The notes: generated by a model from the letters alone, not told the origin. Positions 44,686 through 54,340 are shown, numbered from the stretch's first letter. The stretch: DNA of 64,000 nucleotides from Bacillus ndiopicus (GCF_000612805.1 NZ_HG964403.1:248001-312000); one strand, 5' to 3'. Made by a program: numbers and translations.

Positions 44686-46038
44686 TTAGAAAATCCAATG
44701 TGCAACTGCGGCAACGATTGGAATTGAAATGATTGTGCGGATTAAGAATATAATGAATAAATCCCATAATTTTAAAGGTAATCTTGTTCCTAAAATTAAT
44801 CCACCAACCTCTGATAAGTAAATTAATTGTGTAACAGAAACTGTTGCAATGAAGAAACGTGTCATATCTGATTCGATGCCAGCGCCTAAAACAGATGGCA
44901 ACAGCATGTCGGCGAATCCAACAATCATTGTTTGAGCTGCTTCGCCAGCTTCAGGAATTTGTAGCATCGCTAAAATAGGTTCAAATGGCATACCTAAAAT
45001 GCGGAAGAAGCTTGTGAACTCTGCTAACACTAAAGCAATTGTAGCAAATGCCATAATAATTGGCGTGACAGCAAGCCACATTTCAAGCACGTTTTTAGAG
45101 CCAGCTGCAAAAATATTCCCCAAATTTTTATTTTCCTCAGCTTTTTCTAATGCATTTTTTAAACCGAATGAGAATACATTAAAGCCTTCTGCTACTTTTT
45201 CACGTTCCCCACTTGGAGTCTTACCATTGTAAAATTTATCTGGCTTTTTGCTTAATGGATAAATGCGTGGCATAATAAGCGCCAATATAATCGTTGCCAA
45301 AATTACTGTACCGTAAAATTGTAGGAAATACTGCTCAATGCGAATTGTTTCAACAACGACTAAACAGAATGTAATTGATACAACTGAAAACGTCGAAGCA
45401 ATTGTAGCTGCTTCACGCGCAGTATAGTTGTTTTCTTCATATTGACGATTTGTTAGTAGAACGCCAATTGTGCCATCCCCAACGAAGGAAGCAAGACAGT
45501 CAATAGCGGCACGCCCTGGAATTTTAAATAATGGGCGCATAATCTTAACCATCATCGAACCGAAGAAATCAAGTAAACCGAAGTCCGTTAATAATGGTAG
45601 TAATAAACCAGCGAAGAAAAACAGGACAAACATATATGTAACGAGACCGCCACCAGGATCAAGTAAAATACCCGCTGTATCATCACTATTTATTTGCTTT
45701 GGACCGAAATCAAATAAATACATTGTCGCAAAGATGGCTGCTAATACACGAACAATTGTCCAAAACCAATTAACACGGAATAACGAATCCAACAATGTGT
45801 TTGTACCAACACGCTTTGGGAACGCTTTAATGATAAGTGCGCCTGCCGCTGCGATAGTAAAGATGATAAGTGCGAACCAATGAATAAACGGCTCAACGAT
45901 ACCAGCAAGATAGTTAGCTAGTAAAGCTATAGGTACTTTGATACCGCTTTCAGTACCTACAGGAACGATAAATAAAAAGACCCCTAAACTAGATAATGCA
46001 ATAAATAAAAACCAAATGTAAAACGAATGTTTTTTCAT
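44686..46038 (-). CDS. YjiH-family nucleoside-recognition membrane protein
   Basis: 450 residues from ATG 46038 (or TTG 46050; the GGGGGGAG site lies awkwardly between them). About ten membrane helices. Gate-domain motifs are visible: GDGTIGVLLTNRQYEENNYTAREAATIASTFSVVSITFC around the middle and GFADMLLPSVLGAGIESDMTRFFIATVSVTQLIYLSEVGG near the C-terminus. YjiH-type proteins are related to spore-maturation and nucleoside carriers; the substrate is unknown. It stands alone. Confidence 0.78.
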   Translation of the reverse strand: MKKHSFYIWFLFIALSSLGVFLFIVPVGTESGIKVPIALLANYLAGIVEPFIHWFALIIFTIAAAGALIIKAFPKRVGTNTLLDSLFRVNWFWTIVRVLAAIFATMYLFDFGPKQINSDDTAGILLDPGGGLVTYMFVLFFFAGLLLPLLTDFGLLDFFGSMMVKIMRPLFKIPGRAAIDCLASFVGDGTIGVLLTNRQYEENNYTAREAATIASTFSVVSITFCLVVVETIRIEQYFLQFYGTVILATIILALIMPRIYPLSKKPDKFYNGKTPSGEREKVAEGFNVFSFGLKNALEKAEENKNLGNIFAAGSKNVLEMWLAVTPIIMAFATIALVLAEFTSFFRILGMPFEPILAMLQIPEAGEAAQTMIVGFADMLLPSVLGAGIESDMTRFFIATVSVTQLIYLSEVGGLILGTRLPLKLWDLFIIFLIRTIISIPIVAAVAHWIF

Positions 46039-46181
46039 AATATATAACAATTCTCCCCCCTTATATATTCTGAATAATTATAAAATAGATGTATAAAAAA
46101 AGCTACAATATTTTGATGCGATATAAGGGGAGTAAGGGTTTGGCAGAAAATGGGGTTATGCAAAAAAGCCCGTAAAGATGG

Positions 46182-46221
46182 CTGAAAGGGGATGTAGGCT
46201 CACACCTATATCCCCTTTCAG
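46182..46221 (-). terminator. Terminator of bshB2
   Basis: CTGAAAGGGGAT..TAGG and its complement form a long hairpin five bases past the bshB2 stop. There is only a short T-rich flank farther on. Confidence 0.65.
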
Positions 46222-46225
46222 TTTC

Positions 46226-46936
46226 CTAATATTGTACACGTTGAATTGGCTCGCCAAGTTCATCTGGTTGTTGGATTACATAAAATTTTTCAATATTTAA
46301 CCAGCTTTCACTCATCGGTTGACCTTCATCTACACGCTTTGCTGTTTCAGCCATCATCCAAGCTGTTTGAGAAGCATGTGCTTGCAATGCTTTTACTTTA
46401 TAGTCTTTAACACTCTCAATATTAACTATAACATGTGGTTCACCAAGCTCCGCTAAAGTGTTGTTTGCAAATGCACAGCCTAATAGACGTGGGCGCACTG
46501 TTTTATCAATGCGACTCACAGCCTCTTTCACAGCACGTGCTGTAGCTTCGTGATCTGGATGCACAGCATAGCGAGGGTAGAATGAATAAATAACAGATGG
46601 ATTTAGTTCTTCAATTAATGATGTTACGAGTTGCACCATTTTTTCATCATCTTCAAATTCAATCGTTTTATCGCGTAGACCCATCATACGTAAATCAGGA
46701 ATCGCCATTGCCTCACATGCGGCAATTAGCTCTTGACGGCGAATTTCTGGTAAAGATTCACGTGTAGCAAACGGCGGATTGCCTAAATTACGTCCCATTT
46801 CACCAAGCGTTAAGCAAGCATATGTAACGGGTACGCCCATCTGGTGATATAGTCTAGCAATACCTGCGACAGAAAAGGCTTCGTCGTCAGGGTGTGGGAA
46901 AATAATTAATACATGACGCTCTGAAGGTAATGTCAT
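46226..46936 (-). CDS. bshB2: Bacillithiol biosynthesis deacetylase BshB2
   Basis: 236 residues from ATG 46936; AAGGAG ends nine bases upstream, and an in-frame GTG 46945 overlaps it. LmbE-like zinc deacetylase: FPHPDDEAF (zinc and catalytic residues, about 13-21), GMGRNLG-type loop and YAVHPDHEAT with the third ligand. It removes acetate from GlcNAc-malate in bacillithiol synthesis and overlaps in role with BshB1. It follows yojF, the partner found with it in B. subtilis. Confidence 0.88.
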   Translation of the reverse strand: MTLPSERHVLIIFPHPDDEAFSVAGIARLYHQMGVPVTYACLTLGEMGRNLGNPPFATRESLPEIRRQELIAACEAMAIPDLRMMGLRDKTIEFEDDEKMVQLVTSLIEELNPSVIYSFYPRYAVHPDHEATARAVKEAVSRIDKTVRPRLLGCAFANNTLAELGEPHVIVNIESVKDYKVKALQAHASQTAWMMAETAKRVDEGQPMSESWLNIEKFYVIQQPDELGEPIQRVQY

Positions 46937-46948
46937 TTCTTTCACTCC

Positions 46949-47299
46949 TTAATAAGAAAATGGTGTTTCGCTAATTTGCAGCGCTATAGCAAGCTTACCT
47001 GTATAATCTAAGCCAGCCATTAATAAGCGTCCATGTTCATCTAGTTCATAGTGTGTAATGCCTTGAGCATATACCCATCCATGCTCCATTTTTAATCCGA
47101 TACGATGCGGTGTGTCATCAACTACTTTTCCAAGCTCATAACGAATTTTTGCATTGCGAATAAAAGCACCAGCGTTAAAAACCTTCGTGTCAAAATGACT
47201 TGCATAAGCGCCATTCGTCGTTTCTAAATGAATATAAACATCTTTATTAGCAAAAGAATTAAGCAATTCCTGAAGTGTTTCGATATGTACCTCTTTCAT
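46949..47299 (-). CDS. yojF: YojF family protein (DUF1806)
   Basis: 116 residues, cytoplasmic, beta-rich: VYIHLETTNGAYASHFD, FNAGAFIRNAKIRYELGKV and GLKMEHGWVYAQGITHYE. It matches the YojF family found directly upstream of bshB2 in bacilli. The molecular function is not known; gene coupling suggests a link to bacillithiol. It is followed after 12 bases by bshB2. Confidence 0.82.
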   Translation of the reverse strand: MKEVHIETLQELLNSFANKDVYIHLETTNGAYASHFDTKVFNAGAFIRNAKIRYELGKVVDDTPHRIGLKMEHGWVYAQGITHYELDEHGRLLMAGLDYTGKLAIALQISETPFSY

Positions 47300-47363
47300 T
47301 TATCGGAACCCCTTTCTAAACTATCTAAATGATAGTATAGTAGAATTTTTTTCAGAATGAAAA

Positions 47364-47393
47364 GAAGATGTCTCGTGAATGCGAAACATCTTC
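47364..47393 (-). terminator. Terminator of pdxK
   Basis: GAAGATGT.TCG and CGA.ACATCTTC around CATTCA on the minus strand, followed by a short T-rich flank. It lies seven bases after pdxK. Confidence 0.75.
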
Positions 47394-47399
47394 AAATAA

Positions 47400-48230
47400 T
47401 TAAATTTCAGTAACAGTAATTTCTGGTGCACCAAAGCGAGATTTAGCTCCATGCATTACTGGACCTACATATTCATTTAAAGCCCAACCATGTGCAATAG
47501 CAGCTGAAACGAATTCCTTCGCTTCAATAACAGCATCTTCTACAGAAAGGCCGTTTGCTAAATTTGCACAGACACTTGCAGCGAATGTACAGCCTGCACC
47601 GTGATTATGAGTAGATTCTACTTTCTCAGAGGCAAGCAGCTTGAATGAAGTGCCATCATAGAATAAATCAACGGCTTTGTCTGATGCTAATGCTTTGCCA
47701 CCTTTAATTACGACATTTTTCGCACCGAGTTCATGAATTTTTGTGGCAGCAGCCTTCATTTCCTCAATTGTTTTTGGTGTACCCGTTCCAGCAAGCTGAC
47801 CTGCTTCAAAAAGGTTTGGCGTTACGACTGTTGCATACGGCAGCAAATGTTCAATCATTGCTGTTGTATTGCCAGGGTTTAATACCTCATCCTCTCCTTT
47901 ACATACCATTACCGGATCAATAACAACAATATTTGTGCCAGATTTTTGAATTGCATTGCTCGCAATTTTAATAATTTCCTCTGTTGAAAGCATGCCTGTT
48001 TTAATGGCATCCACTTTTGTTGATAGCGCTGTATCGATTTGCTTTTGCAATAGCTCTGTTGGTAGTGGCGTTACTTGATGGTGCCAGCCGTTCGGGTCCA
48101 TCGTTACGACTACAGTTAATGCGACCATACCATATGTGCCGTGCTCCTGAAAGGCTTTTAAGTCCGCTTGCATACCCGCACCAGCAGATGTATCAGAACC
48201 AGCAATTGTTAATGTCTTTTTTAATGTCAT
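47400..48230 (-). CDS. pdxK: Pyridoxine/pyridoxal/HMP kinase
   Basis: 276 residues, ribokinase fold. AGSDTSAGAGMQADLKAFQEHGTYG at the start, VIDPVMVCKGEDEVL, VTPNLFEAGQL and the anion-hole and catalytic segment HNHGAGCTFAASV. The sequence follows B. subtilis PdxK (formerly ThiD-like), with the DPVMVCKG form. It phosphorylates vitamin B6 precursors and possibly hydroxymethylpyrimidine. It is a single-gene transcript with AAAAGGGG before ATG. Confidence 0.85.
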   Translation of the reverse strand: MTLKKTLTIAGSDTSAGAGMQADLKAFQEHGTYGMVALTVVVTMDPNGWHHQVTPLPTELLQKQIDTALSTKVDAIKTGMLSTEEIIKIASNAIQKSGTNIVVIDPVMVCKGEDEVLNPGNTTAMIEHLLPYATVVTPNLFEAGQLAGTGTPKTIEEMKAAATKIHELGAKNVVIKGGKALASDKAVDLFYDGTSFKLLASEKVESTHNHGAGCTFAASVCANLANGLSVEDAVIEAKEFVSAAIAHGWALNEYVGPVMHGAKSRFGAPEITVTEI

Positions 48231-48370
48231 AGTTGAATACCCCTTTTAAATTGATTTACATACAACTATACATTTATTCTGACTTTATAAAAATAGTCAG
48301 AAATTGTTTTTTCTTTAATGTCAGATACTGAGGAATCTTGTAGTATACTATTTAAAAAGAGGTGAGTTTT

Positions 48371-49048
48371 ATGGTAAAACAAGTATTTAACAACGACTGG
48401 CAGCAAGTAATTGGTGATGAGTTAGAAAAGCCATATTTTAATGAGCTACGTTCATTTATTGCAAAAGAATATAGTAATGAAACGATTTATCCGAAGCAGG
48501 AAGACGTTATGAATGCCTTCCATGCAACGAGCTATCAAGATGTAAAGGTTGTTATTTTAGGGCAAGATCCATATCATGGACCGAATCAAGCACATGGTAT
48601 GAGCTTCTCAGTACAGCCAGGTATAGCACAGCCCCCAAGTCTCCGCAATATGCTACAGGAGCTACAGGATGATTTAGGCTATCCACTTCCGAATCATGGC
48701 TATTTAATGAAGTGGGCACAACAAGGCGTACTACTATTAAATACAGTATTAACTGTGCGAGCTGGACAAGCACATTCACATAAGGATAAAGGCTGGGAGC
48801 AGTTTACTGATGCCGTTATTGAAAAGCTTGCAGAGCGTGAGGAGCCCATTATCTTTATTTTATGGGGAAGACCGGCACAATCAAAAGCGTCGATTATTAA
48901 GCGAAGCAAAACAGCACACGTTATTTTACAGGCACCACATCCAAGCCCATTAAGCTCGTATCGAGGCTTTTTTGGTAGCAAGCCATATTCAAAGGTGAAT
49001 GCTCAGCTAACGGAATGGGGCAAAGAGCCAATCGATTGGAGCCTATAA
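48371..49048 (+). CDS. ung: Uracil-DNA glycosylase
   Basis: 225 residues from ATG 48371 (AGAGGTGA upstream). Family 1 motifs: [17 protein letters not shown] (catalytic Asp), [12 protein letters not shown] and [13 protein letters not shown] (DNA-intercalating loop). It removes uracil from DNA in base-excision repair. The following ywdI and ywdK genes are the same neighbours as in B. subtilis. Confidence 0.95.
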   Translation: MVKQVFNNDWQQVIGDELEKPYFNELRSFIAKEYSNETIYPKQEDVMNAFHATSYQDVKVVILGQDPYHGPNQAHGMSFSVQPGIAQPPSLRNMLQELQDDLGYPLPNHGYLMKWAQQGVLLLNTVLTVRAGQAHSHKDKGWEQFTDAVIEKLAEREEPIIFILWGRPAQSKASIIKRSKTAHVILQAPHPSPLSSYRGFFGSKPYSKVNAQLTEWGKEPIDWSL

Positions 49049-49058
49049 AGAGAAACTT

Positions 49059-49262
49059 CAATCGGTGGGAGAGTTCCTCATCCCACACTGATTGTTGATA
49101 GAAGAACACAAGCTAAGAACTTCATATCCTGTGAAAACGCTTGTGTGACCAACATCGTGTTGGTCTCAATTGGGCTTTTATTGACAGTTATCGTCCACTT
49201 ACCCCTTTGGTTTTTCTAAAGTCTTGAGGTGGGCGTCTTACTCCTGCGGTTACTAATCGCAG
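49059..49262 (+). repeat. Structured intergenic relic, possibly an IS200/IS605 right end
   Basis: CAATCgGTGGGA pairs with TCCCACaCTGATTG (49068-49093), which may also terminate ung. A perfect GACCAACA/TGTTGGTC hairpin follows (49147-49165). Then CGTCCACTT..CTTT pairs with AAAG..GAGGTGGGCG (49190-49235), and CTCCTGCGGTTACTAATCGCAG closes it (49241-49262). The series of small stems near a TTGACAGTTATCGTCC block recalls the 3' ends of TnpB-type transposons with their guide RNA, but no tnpA or tnpB frame remains. Identity is uncertain. Confidence 0.35.
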
Positions 49263-49310
49263 AAAAAAATACTGTCCGTAAATGTAGGATAAATATAGAG
49301 GAGGAGAATC

Positions 49311-49481
49311 ATGGCAGTAAATTGTTTTAAATGTCGTTATTTTCGCGTTACGTGGGAGCCTGCAAATCCTAGAGCTTGTGCGGCATATGGCTTTAAAACA
49401 AAGCAAATTCCTTCAGCTGTTGTGAAACAATCTTCTGGAATGGACTGTTTAAAATTTGTACCGAAGCAGGAGGGAAAATGA
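49311..49481 (+). CDS. Small four-cysteine protein
   Basis: 56 residues; GAGGAGGAGAATC precedes ATG 49311. MAVNCFKCRYFRVTWEPANP, then RACAAYGFKTKQ and DCLKF supply four cysteines (CxxC, C, C) that could bind zinc. The protein is typical of small uncharacterised proteins beside ung and ywdI in Bacillales. Its stop overlaps the next start, so the genes are co-translated. Function unknown. Confidence 0.75.
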   Translation: MAVNCFKCRYFRVTWEPANPRACAAYGFKTKQIPSAVVKQSSGMDCLKFVPKQEGK

Positions 49482-49741
49482 TGATTTCATATGACGTATT
49501 ATTGAATCAATTAGAACAACACGTCATGCAAGCAAAAAATGCAGCAAACGAACAGGAAATGCGTGAACAATTGTCAGCAGTACGTGCGCTATGTGATGTT
49601 GTACTGACTACAAGTAGCAAACCACAAGTTTCGACACAAATGGCAGTATCACTACCACAACTGTCAACGCCACAGTTACCTACACAATCAACAACATTAC
49701 GTGAAAAGGACGCGAATGGTGATTCGATATTTGACTTTTAA
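49481..49741 (+). CDS. ywdI: YwdI family protein (DUF5327)
   Basis: 86 residues from ATG 49481, seven bases after AGGAGG (ATG 49478 is also in frame). An N-terminal helix (YDVLLNQLEQHVMQAKNAANEQEMREQLSAVRALCD, about 3-38) is followed by a Ser/Pro/Gln linker and an acidic DANGDSIFDF end. The pattern and place between ung and ywdK match YwdI. Function unknown. Confidence 0.75.
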   Translation: MISYDVLLNQLEQHVMQAKNAANEQEMREQLSAVRALCDVVLTTSSKPQVSTQMAVSLPQLSTPQLPTQSTTLREKDANGDSIFDF

Positions 49742-49780
49742 TAGAAAGTATCAATCGCATATTAAGGAAGGATGTTATAG

Positions 49781-50158
49781 ATGAAAGGTTCTATTATTTC
49801 GGGTGCAATCCATGGCTTCCTAGCTGTTGCACTTGGTGCATTTGGCGCGCATGCTTTAAAAGGTATATTAGATGATTATAGTACTGGGATTTGGGATACT
49901 GCAGTGCAATATCAAATGTTCCATGCATCAGCGCTAATTCTTATTGGTATTTTAATGAGCGCTAAAATTTTTGGTGAAGTAAAGCAGTTAAAAATCGCTA
50001 TGATTTGCTTTAATTTAGGAATTATCTTTTTCTCAGGTAGTTTATTCATTTTGGCGATAACTGGAATAGGTGTTTTAGGTGCAATTACACCGATTGGCGG
50101 TGTCCTATTTTTAACATCATGGGTGCTTGTTATTGTAGCAACTTTAAAAAAAGCATAA
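49781..50158 (+). CDS. ywdK: YwdK family membrane protein (DUF423)
   Basis: 125 residues with four membrane helices. AVALGAFGAHALKGIL near the start, WDTAVQYQMFHASALILIG and an ITPIGGVLFLTSWVLVI end are the DUF423 signature. The role is unknown. It follows ywdI as in B. subtilis and ends at a terminator. Confidence 0.85.
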   Translation: MKGSIISGAIHGFLAVALGAFGAHALKGILDDYSTGIWDTAVQYQMFHASALILIGILMSAKIFGEVKQLKIAMICFNLGIIFFSGSLFILAITGIGVLGAITPIGGVLFLTSWVLVIVATLKKA

Positions 50159-50160
50159 TA

Positions 50161-50203
50161 TAAAAAGCTGTTCAAAAAATTTTTTTTGGGCAGCTTTTTA
50201 GTT
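50161..50203 (+). terminator. Terminator of ywdK
   Basis: AAAAGCTG.tCAAAAAA pairs with TTTTTTGgGCAGCTTTTT immediately after the stop codon. Confidence 0.8.
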
Positions 50204-50437
50204 TTTTAAGTTGTTAAAATTCTTGAAAAAAGATGTTATATTTAGAGAAATAAAAATTTAAATTATTCAAGTAAAAAGGCCTGCTGGAGGGGTTTGAAAG
50301 CAGTGAAAAAATACTTATTGCTTTGTTTTTCTAATGAATTATAGAGGGGAAGTTTATTTTCTGAATGCATTTATAGTCGAAAAGGACTGTTTTTGATACA
50401 TAGTAAGCATGATCTGAATTAAATGGAGGAAGTAATT

Positions 50438-52123
50438 ATGAGTATAGGAAAAAAATTGAACCTAGTATTTCTTACAGTTATTTTATTATTAGTAGCCTCT
50501 ACTATACTTAGTTTTTGGAATTTGACGAATGTCGAAAAAAAGGTAGATGAAGCATTGGATGTTCGTGTAGCGACGGTACGTTCAATTGACCAAATTAAGC
50601 TTGCGGGTGCATCACAAGGCTTGTTTGCACGGGCACTTGTTATTGAGTATACACAAAAGAATGATGATAATTTTGTACGATTTAATACGCTTTTGAATGA
50701 GGAGATGAAGCATTTAGATGAACTGATTATTTCCCAGCAAATGCAAGATTACTATACAGATTTAACGGCAGCCGTAGATGCGTTTAATGGTGTTGCGGAG
50801 AAGTATTTAGCAGCTATTCGAATGGGAGATGAAGATTACGCATTAAATTTAGTAATCAATGATTTGCAGCAGACTAATAAAAATATTACAGAACTGTCTG
50901 AAGAAATATTGGCCTTTCAAGAGGAACAGCTAGAAAATGCTGTGGATGCATCGAATTTAGCGATTAGCATGTCGAAAATTATATCAATTATTGCATTAAT
51001 TATCATTATCCTTGTTAGTATCATTGCGATTATTTACACTCGTCGTTCTATTACATTGCCGTTAGTGCACATTACGAAATCAACAAATGTTGTTGCAACA
51101 GGTGATTTAACAGAGCCTAACATGCAGGTGCAAAGTAAGGATGAAATTGGTCAATTAGCGACAGCATTTAATACGATGAAAGATAGTTTAAAAAGCCTAA
51201 TTGGCAATGTTCAATCAAATACGGAGCAATTAAGCGCAGCAGCAGAGGAACTATCAGCTAGCACAGAGCAAGTAACTGCTACTTCTACTGATGTAGCACG
51301 TCGAGTAGCAAATACAGCAGAAGTATCTCAAGAATCATCAAACTCAGCTAATGAAAGTGCGTCTGCGATGGAGGAAACAGCTATTGGTGTGCAACGAATT
51401 GCCGAGTTTGCTCAAACATTGTATTCAAGTTCGGAATCTGCTCGCTCGACAGCGAATAATGGTGGTTCTATTATTCAAGATGCTAAAGAGCAAATAGAAA
51501 TGATTAATCATTCTACTGTCCAGGTTAACGAGCTCGTACAAAAATTGACCCAACAAACAGCAGAAATAAGCGAGATGACGAAGGTCATTACTGATATTAC
51601 GGACCAAACGAATTTATTGGCACTTAATGCGGCAATTGAAGCGGCGCGGGCGGGTGAGCATGGGAAGGGATTTGCTGTTGTAGCAGACGAAGTTAGAAAG
51701 CTTGCTGAGCAATCGAAAAATTCAGCAAATAAAATCGTCACATTAACAACAGAAATTCAACTGGATACAGAAAGTGTAGAAGAGGCTGTTAATAATTCCT
51801 TGTTATCTGTCAAAGATGGTGTGCGTATTATGGGAGAGGCAGGAGAGGCGTTCCAAGCAATAGGTCTAGCTATTGAGGATATGACTACACAAATCGAAGA
51901 AATATCCGCAACATCTCAGGAATTATCTGCAAGTGCTGAGCAAGTATCAGCATCTGTCACTGGCATTGCCACTGGGGCTAAGAACTCTGCTGCTGATATA
52001 GAAATGATAGCAGCCGCAATGGAAGAGCAATCTGCGACGATGGAGCAAGTAAGTGAAGTTGCCATAGGTTTAAGTGAAAATGCTCAGGAGTTACAGCTTG
52101 AAATAAGCAAGTTCCGCATATAA
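50438..52123 (+). CDS. Methyl-accepting chemotaxis protein
   Basis: 561 residues from ATG 50438 (GGAGG eight bases upstream). A first membrane helix (about 10-30) precedes a four-helix-bundle sensor (about 33-180), then a second helix (about 183-203), HAMP and the cytoplasmic signalling domain. The hairpin tip is [22 protein letters not shown] (hyperconserved, about 390-411), with [13 protein letters not shown] after it. Ligand is unknown. Methylation-helix motifs flank the tip. It is transcribed alone; 279 bases upstream hold no gene. Confidence 0.93.
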   Translation: MSIGKKLNLVFLTVILLLVASTILSFWNLTNVEKKVDEALDVRVATVRSIDQIKLAGASQGLFARALVIEYTQKNDDNFVRFNTLLNEEMKHLDELIISQQMQDYYTDLTAAVDAFNGVAEKYLAAIRMGDEDYALNLVINDLQQTNKNITELSEEILAFQEEQLENAVDASNLAISMSKIISIIALIIIILVSIIAIIYTRRSITLPLVHITKSTNVVATGDLTEPNMQVQSKDEIGQLATAFNTMKDSLKSLIGNVQSNTEQLSAAAEELSASTEQVTATSTDVARRVANTAEVSQESSNSANESASAMEETAIGVQRIAEFAQTLYSSSESARSTANNGGSIIQDAKEQIEMINHSTVQVNELVQKLTQQTAEISEMTKVITDITDQTNLLALNAAIEAARAGEHGKGFAVVADEVRKLAEQSKNSANKIVTLTTEIQLDTESVEEAVNNSLLSVKDGVRIMGEAGEAFQAIGLAIEDMTTQIEEISATSQELSASAEQVSASVTGIATGAKNSAADIEMIAAAMEEQSATMEQVSEVAIGLSENAQELQLEISKFRI

Positions 52124-52172
52124 TGAAGGAACTACCGGATATTTTCCCTTGAAAATATTGATAGAAGCCATA

Positions 52173-52217
52173 AGGGGCGTTGAGAAAGCTAAAACTTTCC
52201 CAACGCCCTCTTTTTTT
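52173..52217. terminator. Convergent terminator of the chemoreceptor and gerQ
   Basis: AGGGGCGTTGAGAAAG pairs with CTTTCcCAACGCCCTC around CTAAAA, followed by TTTTTTT on the plus strand. gerQ ends at its right edge. Confidence 0.85.
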
Positions 52218-52515
52218 ATGGTGTTTGCGTAAAATAAGCTAATTCCTCATCAAACTCTGCGTAATCAAAATAGATCATTGGAAAGAGGAAGCGGTGATCC
52301 GTTTTCAAATCCCGTATAATGGCATGATCGCGTCCAGCTGCCTCCACAACCCCGCGAACTGTTTTTGAATTTTGTCCATTTATAGCATTATCGAATGAAA
52401 AATAGAACACACCTGGCTTCCCACGATTTAATCTTAAAATATTTTCAATATAAGATTCCTCTCGTCTAGGTGGTGATGGCATTTGTTGCATAGGTGGTGT
52501 CCAATAATAAGTCAA
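52216..52515 (-). CDS. gerQ: Spore coat protein GerQ
   Basis: 99 residues from TTG 52515 (AAAGGATG upstream; no ATG gives an open frame). YIENILRLNRGKPGVFYFSF and GVVEAAGRDHAIIRDLKTDHRFLFPMIYFDYAEFDEEL match the conserved C-terminal part of GerQ. The N-terminus is Gln/Pro-rich and shorter than in B. subtilis. GerQ is cross-linked into the inner coat and is needed for CwlJ localisation. It lies directly downstream of cwlJ, as in the B. cereus group. Presumably expressed in the mother cell. Confidence 0.88.
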   Translation of the reverse strand: MTYYWTPPMQQMPSPPRREESYIENILRLNRGKPGVFYFSFDNAINGQNSKTVRGVVEAAGRDHAIIRDLKTDHRFLFPMIYFDYAEFDEELAYFTQTP

Positions 52516-52532
52516 AAGAACATCCTTTCATT

Positions 52533-52952
52533 TTAAATAGTTGGGCAATCACTTTCCGTTGGTGCGAAAAAGCAATGCGACTTAAAGCGTCCCGTATTCC
52601 ATTGACCATACCATTGAGCAGGGCAGCCCCCGCTTGGCATGAAAAACCATAATGAGCGCGTAGCGGGATGGAATCTTTCCCCTCTAATTACACGTTCAGC
52701 TAGGCGAATATCTTGTGGCCTTGCCCGTTGATAAAAATAACCTTTTGTCGTCGCCTCAAAGCCTCCTGGTCTTTGAAAAACCATATCCTCTATCGATCTG
52801 ACATCTGGAAAGTCTAAGCAATCTGCAAGCACACGATTTACACCGACGTTACCAACCATTAGCATACCTAATTCGCCATCTCCTTCAGCTTCAGCCCGCA
52901 TTAAACGGGCAAGTAAAGCTGTTTGTGCCGTAGTTGTTGGGACAACAGCGAT
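52533..52952 (-). CDS. cwlJ: Spore cortex-lytic hydrolase CwlJ, apparent ATC start
   Basis: 139 residues if read from ATC 52952. The SleB/CwlJ hydrolase domain is complete: LLARLMRAEAEGDGELGMLMVGNVGVNR with the catalytic Glu, GYFYQRARPQDIRLAERVIRGER, and GGCPAQWYGQWNTGRFKSHCFF. In B. subtilis CwlJ begins MAVV; the aligned codons here are ATC GCT GTT GTC. AAAAGGGGG lies eight bases before that ATC, and the next upstream codon boundary is a TAG with no ATG, GTG or TTG between. The first ordinary start, ATG 52901, would remove the leading helix. It degrades cortex during Ca-DPA germination. Followed by gerQ. Confidence 0.85.
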   Translation of the reverse strand: MAVVPTTTAQTALLARLMRAEAEGDGELGMLMVGNVGVNRVLADCLDFPDVRSIEDMVFQRPGGFEATTKGYFYQRARPQDIRLAERVIRGERFHPATRSLWFFMPSGGCPAQWYGQWNTGRFKSHCFFAPTESDCPTI

Positions 52953-53069
52953 ACAATAAACCCCCTTTTGACACTAATGTATGCAACAACTAGTAAAAAA
53001 TATGTAGAATCGCCTGTATTGGCAAATAGAAAAGTGCATATGCTAGGTGGGACAAGAAAAGAAGAGGTG

Positions 53070-53240
53070 ATGAACATAAGCAGCATATTTAGCATATTGC
53101 TCAGTGCAGTTTTAGCCTTTTTGATCGCAGCTTACTTTGAGCAACCGCTACATTGGTATTTGTTCATTCTAATTGTTTGCATCGGCTTCTTTATTCAGCT
53201 TATTATCATCATTTTGCAAGCGCCAGATGAGCTGGAGTGA
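53070..53240 (+). CDS. Small two-helix membrane protein
   Basis: 56 residues: ISSIFSILLSAVLAFLIAAYFEQPLHWYLFILIVCIGFFIQLIIIILQ contains two hydrophobic helices with a short turn. It resembles small uncharacterised Bacillales membrane proteins. The start is uncertain: ATG 53070 has AAGAGG only two bases away, and ATG 53040 would add ten residues. No partner is evident. Confidence 0.55.
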   Translation: MNISSIFSILLSAVLAFLIAAYFEQPLHWYLFILIVCIGFFIQLIIIILQAPDELE

Positions 53241-53360
53241 AAAGTTCGTTAATATTGTTTAAATCGGATGTGAGCGCTCAAATACTAGAAAAAATGGTTC
53301 GATTAAGTTGAAAAGGCGCTTAAAAAGTATTAAAGCGAACGAGATTTTCTTAAGAAGCAC

Positions 53361-53413
53361 AAAAGGCAATCAGGAAAGTATAGATGTGCCTCTGTCTCTC
53401 CCAATTGCCTTTC
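53361..53413 (-). terminator. Terminator of hemQ
   Basis: AAAGGCAATtGGG pairs with the complementary CTGATTGCCTTTT on the minus strand, ending in TTTT. It lies seven bases after hemQ. Confidence 0.65.
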
Positions 53414-53419
53414 ATTAAA

Positions 53420-54169
53420 TTATACAGTTAAAAATTTCACTAGCTTTTCTTTGTCCAAAATGTTGCCAACAAAGAATGAGCCGAACTCGCCATAGCGTGC
53501 TGATACTTCGTCAAAACGCATTTCATAGACAAGCTTTTTAAATTGTAATACGTCATCAGAGAATAGTGTAACGCCCCATTCGTGGTCATCGAAGCCGACA
53601 GAGCCCGTAATGATTTGTTTTACTTTACCTGCATAGCCACGACCTATCATACCATGTGAACGCATTAATGCCTTACGCTCATCCATTGATAGCATATACC
53701 AGTTATCATCATTTTGACGACGCTTGTCCATAGGATAGAAGCATACATATTGAGAACGTGGTAGCTCAGGATACAGACGTGCACGAACGTGTGGGTTTTG
53801 ATAAGGATCTTCGTTTGATTCTCCCGCCAAATAGTTCGATAATTCTACAACAGATACATAGGAATAGCTAGGAATTGTAAAATCAGCAATCGCTAATTTA
53901 TTAAACTCAGCTTCTAATTGTTGCAGCTCATCCATCGTTTCACGCAGTGTCATTAACATGAAATCTGCTTTTTGTCCGACAATAGCATAAAAGGCATGTG
54001 CACCTGTTTTCGCAACATCAGCCTCGTTTAATTTTTCTAAATAAGCGACAAACTCCTCTACTGCTGCTGTGCGCTCCTCTACAGAAACAAGTTTCCAAGA
54101 AGCCCAATCAATTGAGCGGAAATCGTGTAATGCATACCAGCCATCTAACGTAATTGCTGCTTCGTTCAT
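53420..54169 (-). CDS. hemQ: Coproheme decarboxylase HemQ
   Basis: 249 residues; AAAAGGAGTG precedes ATG 54169. Chlorite-dismutase-fold protein: [15 protein letters not shown], the [12 protein letters not shown] strand with the reactive Tyr, [25 protein letters not shown], and [31 protein letters not shown] with the proximal His. It oxidatively decarboxylates coproheme to heme in the Gram-positive pathway. In B. subtilis it is ywfI, next to lipL, which is also its divergent neighbour here. Confidence 0.93.
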   Translation of the reverse strand: MNEAAITLDGWYALHDFRSIDWASWKLVSVEERTAAVEEFVAYLEKLNEADVAKTGAHAFYAIVGQKADFMLMTLRETMDELQQLEAEFNKLAIADFTIPSYSYVSVVELSNYLAGESNEDPYQNPHVRARLYPELPRSQYVCFYPMDKRRQNDDNWYMLSMDERKALMRSHGMIGRGYAGKVKQIITGSVGFDDHEWGVTLFSDDVLQFKKLVYEMRFDEVSARYGEFGSFFVGNILDKEKLVKFLTV

Positions 54170-54340
54170 TTATCAAACACTCCTTTTAATTGAACATCAT
54201 TCTCTTTTAGTTTAGCACATCTGCCTACATACTACACATTCCTAAGCGATAACTGTCATGATTTTGCCATGACTTTTCAGCGCGAAGCTGTTCGTGTATG
54301 CTAGAGAATAGTTGAATTCGTTATATTGGAGAGATTAATT

